Shown here one piece after another: positions 61,588 to 64,000 of a DNA stretch of 64,000 nucleotides; the stretch's first letter is position 1, and every line of letters begins with the position of its first letter. This DNA comes from Prochilodus magdalenae (lineage: Eukaryota; Chordata; Actinopteri; Characiformes; Prochilodontidae). A program made the position numbers and the translations under genes. The notes under the pieces were generated by a model, which was given only the letters and a program-made list of their open reading frames with translations, did not search any database and was not told the DNA's origin. The DNA is taken from positions 398,501 to 462,500 of the forward strand of contig JAMWET010006596.1 of assembly GCA_024036415.1 (NCBI GenBank), given 5' to 3'.

Positions 61588-64000
61588 GTCAGTATATGCC
61601 CTCGCGCTGTACGCAACTCAGTAAGGAATTCCTCCAACGCTACACTAACCAAAACAAAGAATAACAACCTCTTCCTCATCGCAGATCTCTCCCTCTTTTT
61701 TTCCTGATTGGCTGGGATGCCTGCTGGCGTACAGCTTTTTGTGTGTCTTTTATGATCATTTTGATTTCCTCTCATTCTTTTTGCGTCCATTTCCTTTGAC
61801 TTGTGGCCATTTGCACAGTCGAGCACTGACCCCTCCTCTGGCGAGCGCTGTGGCCTAATGGTACTGTCATGTGTAGCGCTGGGGCCGAGTGGCTGACCGC
61901 TTCTCTCTCTTGGCTTCCCCATCCTCTGCTTTAGTGCAGTCTGCATGAAGGGCGGGATATTGATAATACGCCTCCTCTACTGTTTTTTTTTTTTTTTTTT
62001 ATTATTTGTTGTCTGCGCAGCCATTTTCTTTCCAACTAAGCAGCAGACTGACTCGCACCACCTCCAAACTCTCTCTCCTTCGCTCTCTCCGCTCTCTATG
62101 GTGTCGCTGTGTTTTCAGTGTTGTGCTCCTTTGAAAATCACAGCTCATAGTAATCTTATTTTTGGGGGTTGGGCTGGGGGTGGGGGGTATATGTGTGTTT
62201 GAGAGTGTTTTTTTTTTTTTGGATGGAGATGCGGGATATTCTCTGAAAGCCTGTTGAAAAAAATGTAATCTCTCAAATGGGTTACATTACTTCCCTGTAA
62301 TGCTCCCTCTTCAGCACATTCAGCATCAGCACACACACAAGAGCAATGTGCACGCAAAAAACCCCACTCTGTGTGTGAGTGTAAGTGTGTATGTGGTACC
62401 CGTACTGTGCTGCATCTGCGTGTGTGTGTGTGCTGGGTGACCGCTGCGTGTTTATCATTCAGCGTCGCAGATCTGTAGACGTTTTCATGCTCCATTTTAC
62501 AGATGTGCTAGTGGGCATTAGCAGGTATTCTCCCACTTCTTTATCTGTTTGTTTGAAATGGATATAATTAGCCATGGGATTCTGTCCCTGCTAGCAGGAA
62601 TCAGTACCTCTGCCAGTGAGCAGCCCCTTAACTTTGATTTGACGTAAGGCTTGCAGAACAAATGACAATTTCATGGTCCAGTGCAACAGTGGCAGTATCA
62701 ATCGGCGAGATAAACTGACTCGACGTCCTACTGTTCTTGTTTTGTTCCAAGTTCCAAATTGTATTTATAGTTAATTTCGCAGTGTCTTAGACAAGCAGCT
62801 TGGGAGAGGGTGGATGGTTTTACATTTCTGCCAACAGGTAGCACAAGTATGTAAATGAATTAGAAGGTGGTTCATTATTTTCTGACATTGTTCTACTACA
62901 GGCGAGGTGGGTTATGGATACTGAGGAACAATCGGTGTACCTGGAAAAAGGGGTCTTTATATTATTATCTCATATGCCGCACTGATACTATCTTTATTAA
63001 AGAGGTAACTCTTTCTTTTACAGTCCGTCAGGTTCTAGGTTTTGAAGGCGGAGTATATGATTCCGTGCTCTTTTAGAAGAGCTTTTCAAGTTACAGATGC
63101 ACATTCCACGACTTCCAAAACTTTTTTATTTCTTCAGATCTTTGTGGCCCTGAAACCCCTCACAAAACCCTTCGTCCCTTCAACCAACAAATACCATGAT
63201 GTAACGTTAGAGCAAACACATTAGAGAAACATACTAGAGGCAGCTGGGTTGCAGGTTAGTAAACTGTGGCTGCAATTGTCTCTAGAAAGCTAACCGGGCT
63301 ATCACAAACATTAGCAGACAGGATAAAACCATAGCGACTTATTAGTTTTGTATAACAGCCAAAATAAGTTAATGTTACCCACCTGTCAAGCAGAAACAGC
63401 CTGAGCCACTGTTTCAAACATTTCCAGGGAACACAGGAACAGGACTGCTAGTAGTAGACTGTGAGAAGATATTCCATGAATTTGACAAAAAACGAATTGC
63501 ATTTTGTGCCCAAGTTTTGTAGATAAGTGTACAGTGCTTACTCAGAAGTACTAGATTAGGATTGTGGGTAATATGACGGTCAGTTCCAAAACAGTTGAGC
63601 TTAATTGTACTGAAAATGGCTAGGTACACACTGCTTTAGGTAAAATGAGAATAAGTGACTGAATTACTCTACTGATTACGAATATGGTGATGTTTAAACA
63701 GAAAGGTCAATCAGAAAATCTCCAAATTAGTAATAAATAAGCTACTTTGGTATGTGTCTGTGACCTAGAACATAAACTGCCTCTAAGCCTTAAAGTAAAG
63801 CAATGATCCTTTCTGGGTTTACTAAATCCTTATTACTTCTTACAGCTTGTGTTCTTATTTACTGTACTGCTTAACTGTTACTGTAAGATTTAGTGTTTGT
63901 TTGAAATTCCAACCTTGTTGCTCCATATAATTATCTAATTATGAGCAATCCTTCTTTTTAATATCTAGAACCAATTAATAGAAACCATTCCAATGCATTT
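61588..64000 (+). other. negr1: negr1 intron after exon e (5' part only)
   Basis: No further exon can be supported, so the GPI-signal exon is presumably beyond the window. The stretch carries a TGCATG motif at 61942-61947, a G-rich run at 62162-62187, CA/TG-rich patches around 62320-62440 and otherwise plain AT-rich sequence. Confidence 0.8.
62162..62187 (+). repeat. G-rich run
   Basis: Four G runs (GGGGG, GGG, GGGGG, GGGGGG) with short loops, quadruplex-capable. Confidence 0.7.

Larger units (their letters stand above)
1..64000 (+). other. negr1: negr1 gene, internal and 3' portion (IgLON cell-adhesion protein)
   Basis: Five in-frame exons at 14569-14694, 25027-25158, 45333-45453, 51978-52129 and 61534-61587 encode Ig domains 2 and 3 and the start of the membrane-proximal stalk. 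IgLON proteins are GPI-anchored neuronal surface proteins with three Ig domains; they pair with one another and shape neurite growth and synapses. Assignment to negr1 rather than opcml, ntm or lsamp rests on negr1-like runs such as VPPKIYD, HISPSAK, FENG-like FESGENL, GITRD, PPTIQEMKS, FEWYKGEK and [11 protein letters not shown]. These come from my recall of the family, not from a search. All introns are GT-AG. The 5' exons (signal peptide, Ig1) and the final GPI-signal exon are outside the window. A fish-specific duplicate of negr1 cannot be excluded. Confidence 0.92.

Noticed and set aside
61578..61946. A 122-codon minus-strand open frame overlapping exon e
   Set aside because: It lies antisense to the splice donor and pyrimidine-rich intron; the basic composition is explained by the complement of pyrimidine tracts.

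Overview
The window is a stretch of vertebrate chromosome, almost certainly from a teleost fish and perhaps an otophysan (catfish, characin or knifefish relative). The grounds are short coding exons in very long, AT-rich, transposon-filled introns, many Tc1/mariner remnants of the kinds common in fish, a tRNA-headed SINE with the fish-type tail, and long TA, TG and TCTG microsatellites. There is no bacterial gene, operon or CRISPR array.

One gene can be supported: the middle and 3' part of negr1 (neuronal growth regulator 1, also called kilon or neurotractin), an IgLON cell-adhesion protein, on the + strand. Five exons were found by eye from splice sites, reading-frame continuity and family motifs: a (14569-14694) and b (25027-25158) form Ig domain 2; c (45333-45453) and d (51978-52129) form Ig domain 3; e (61534-61587) is a 54-nt, phase-symmetric Thr/Ser-rich stalk exon that is probably a cassette. 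Phases at successive junctions are 1, 1, 2, 1, 1, and the joined frame is open throughout. The exons for the signal peptide and Ig domain 1 lie upstream of the window, and the final GPI-anchor exon lies downstream. The introns measure >14.5 kb, 10.3 kb, 20.2 kb, 6.5 kb, 9.4 kb and >2.4 kb.

The introns hold layered mobile DNA. There are three near-identical 531-533 bp internally deleted Tc1-like elements with intact inverted ends and TA target duplications, all in the same orientation. At least seven older Tc1/mariner transposase relics are present, in both orientations. There are three tRNA-SINE copies, several MITE-like elements, LINE 3' tails, a decayed minisatellite and many microsatellites. 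One locus (16940-17970) shows a three-level nested insertion: a SINE inside a Tc1 relic inside a MITE.

I see no undescribed multi-gene system. The most interesting items are the duplicated stalk exon and its flanking splicing-type motifs, the recently active Tc1 derivatives, the nested locus, and a few repeat-free, homeodomain-motif-rich intronic stretches that may be conserved enhancers.
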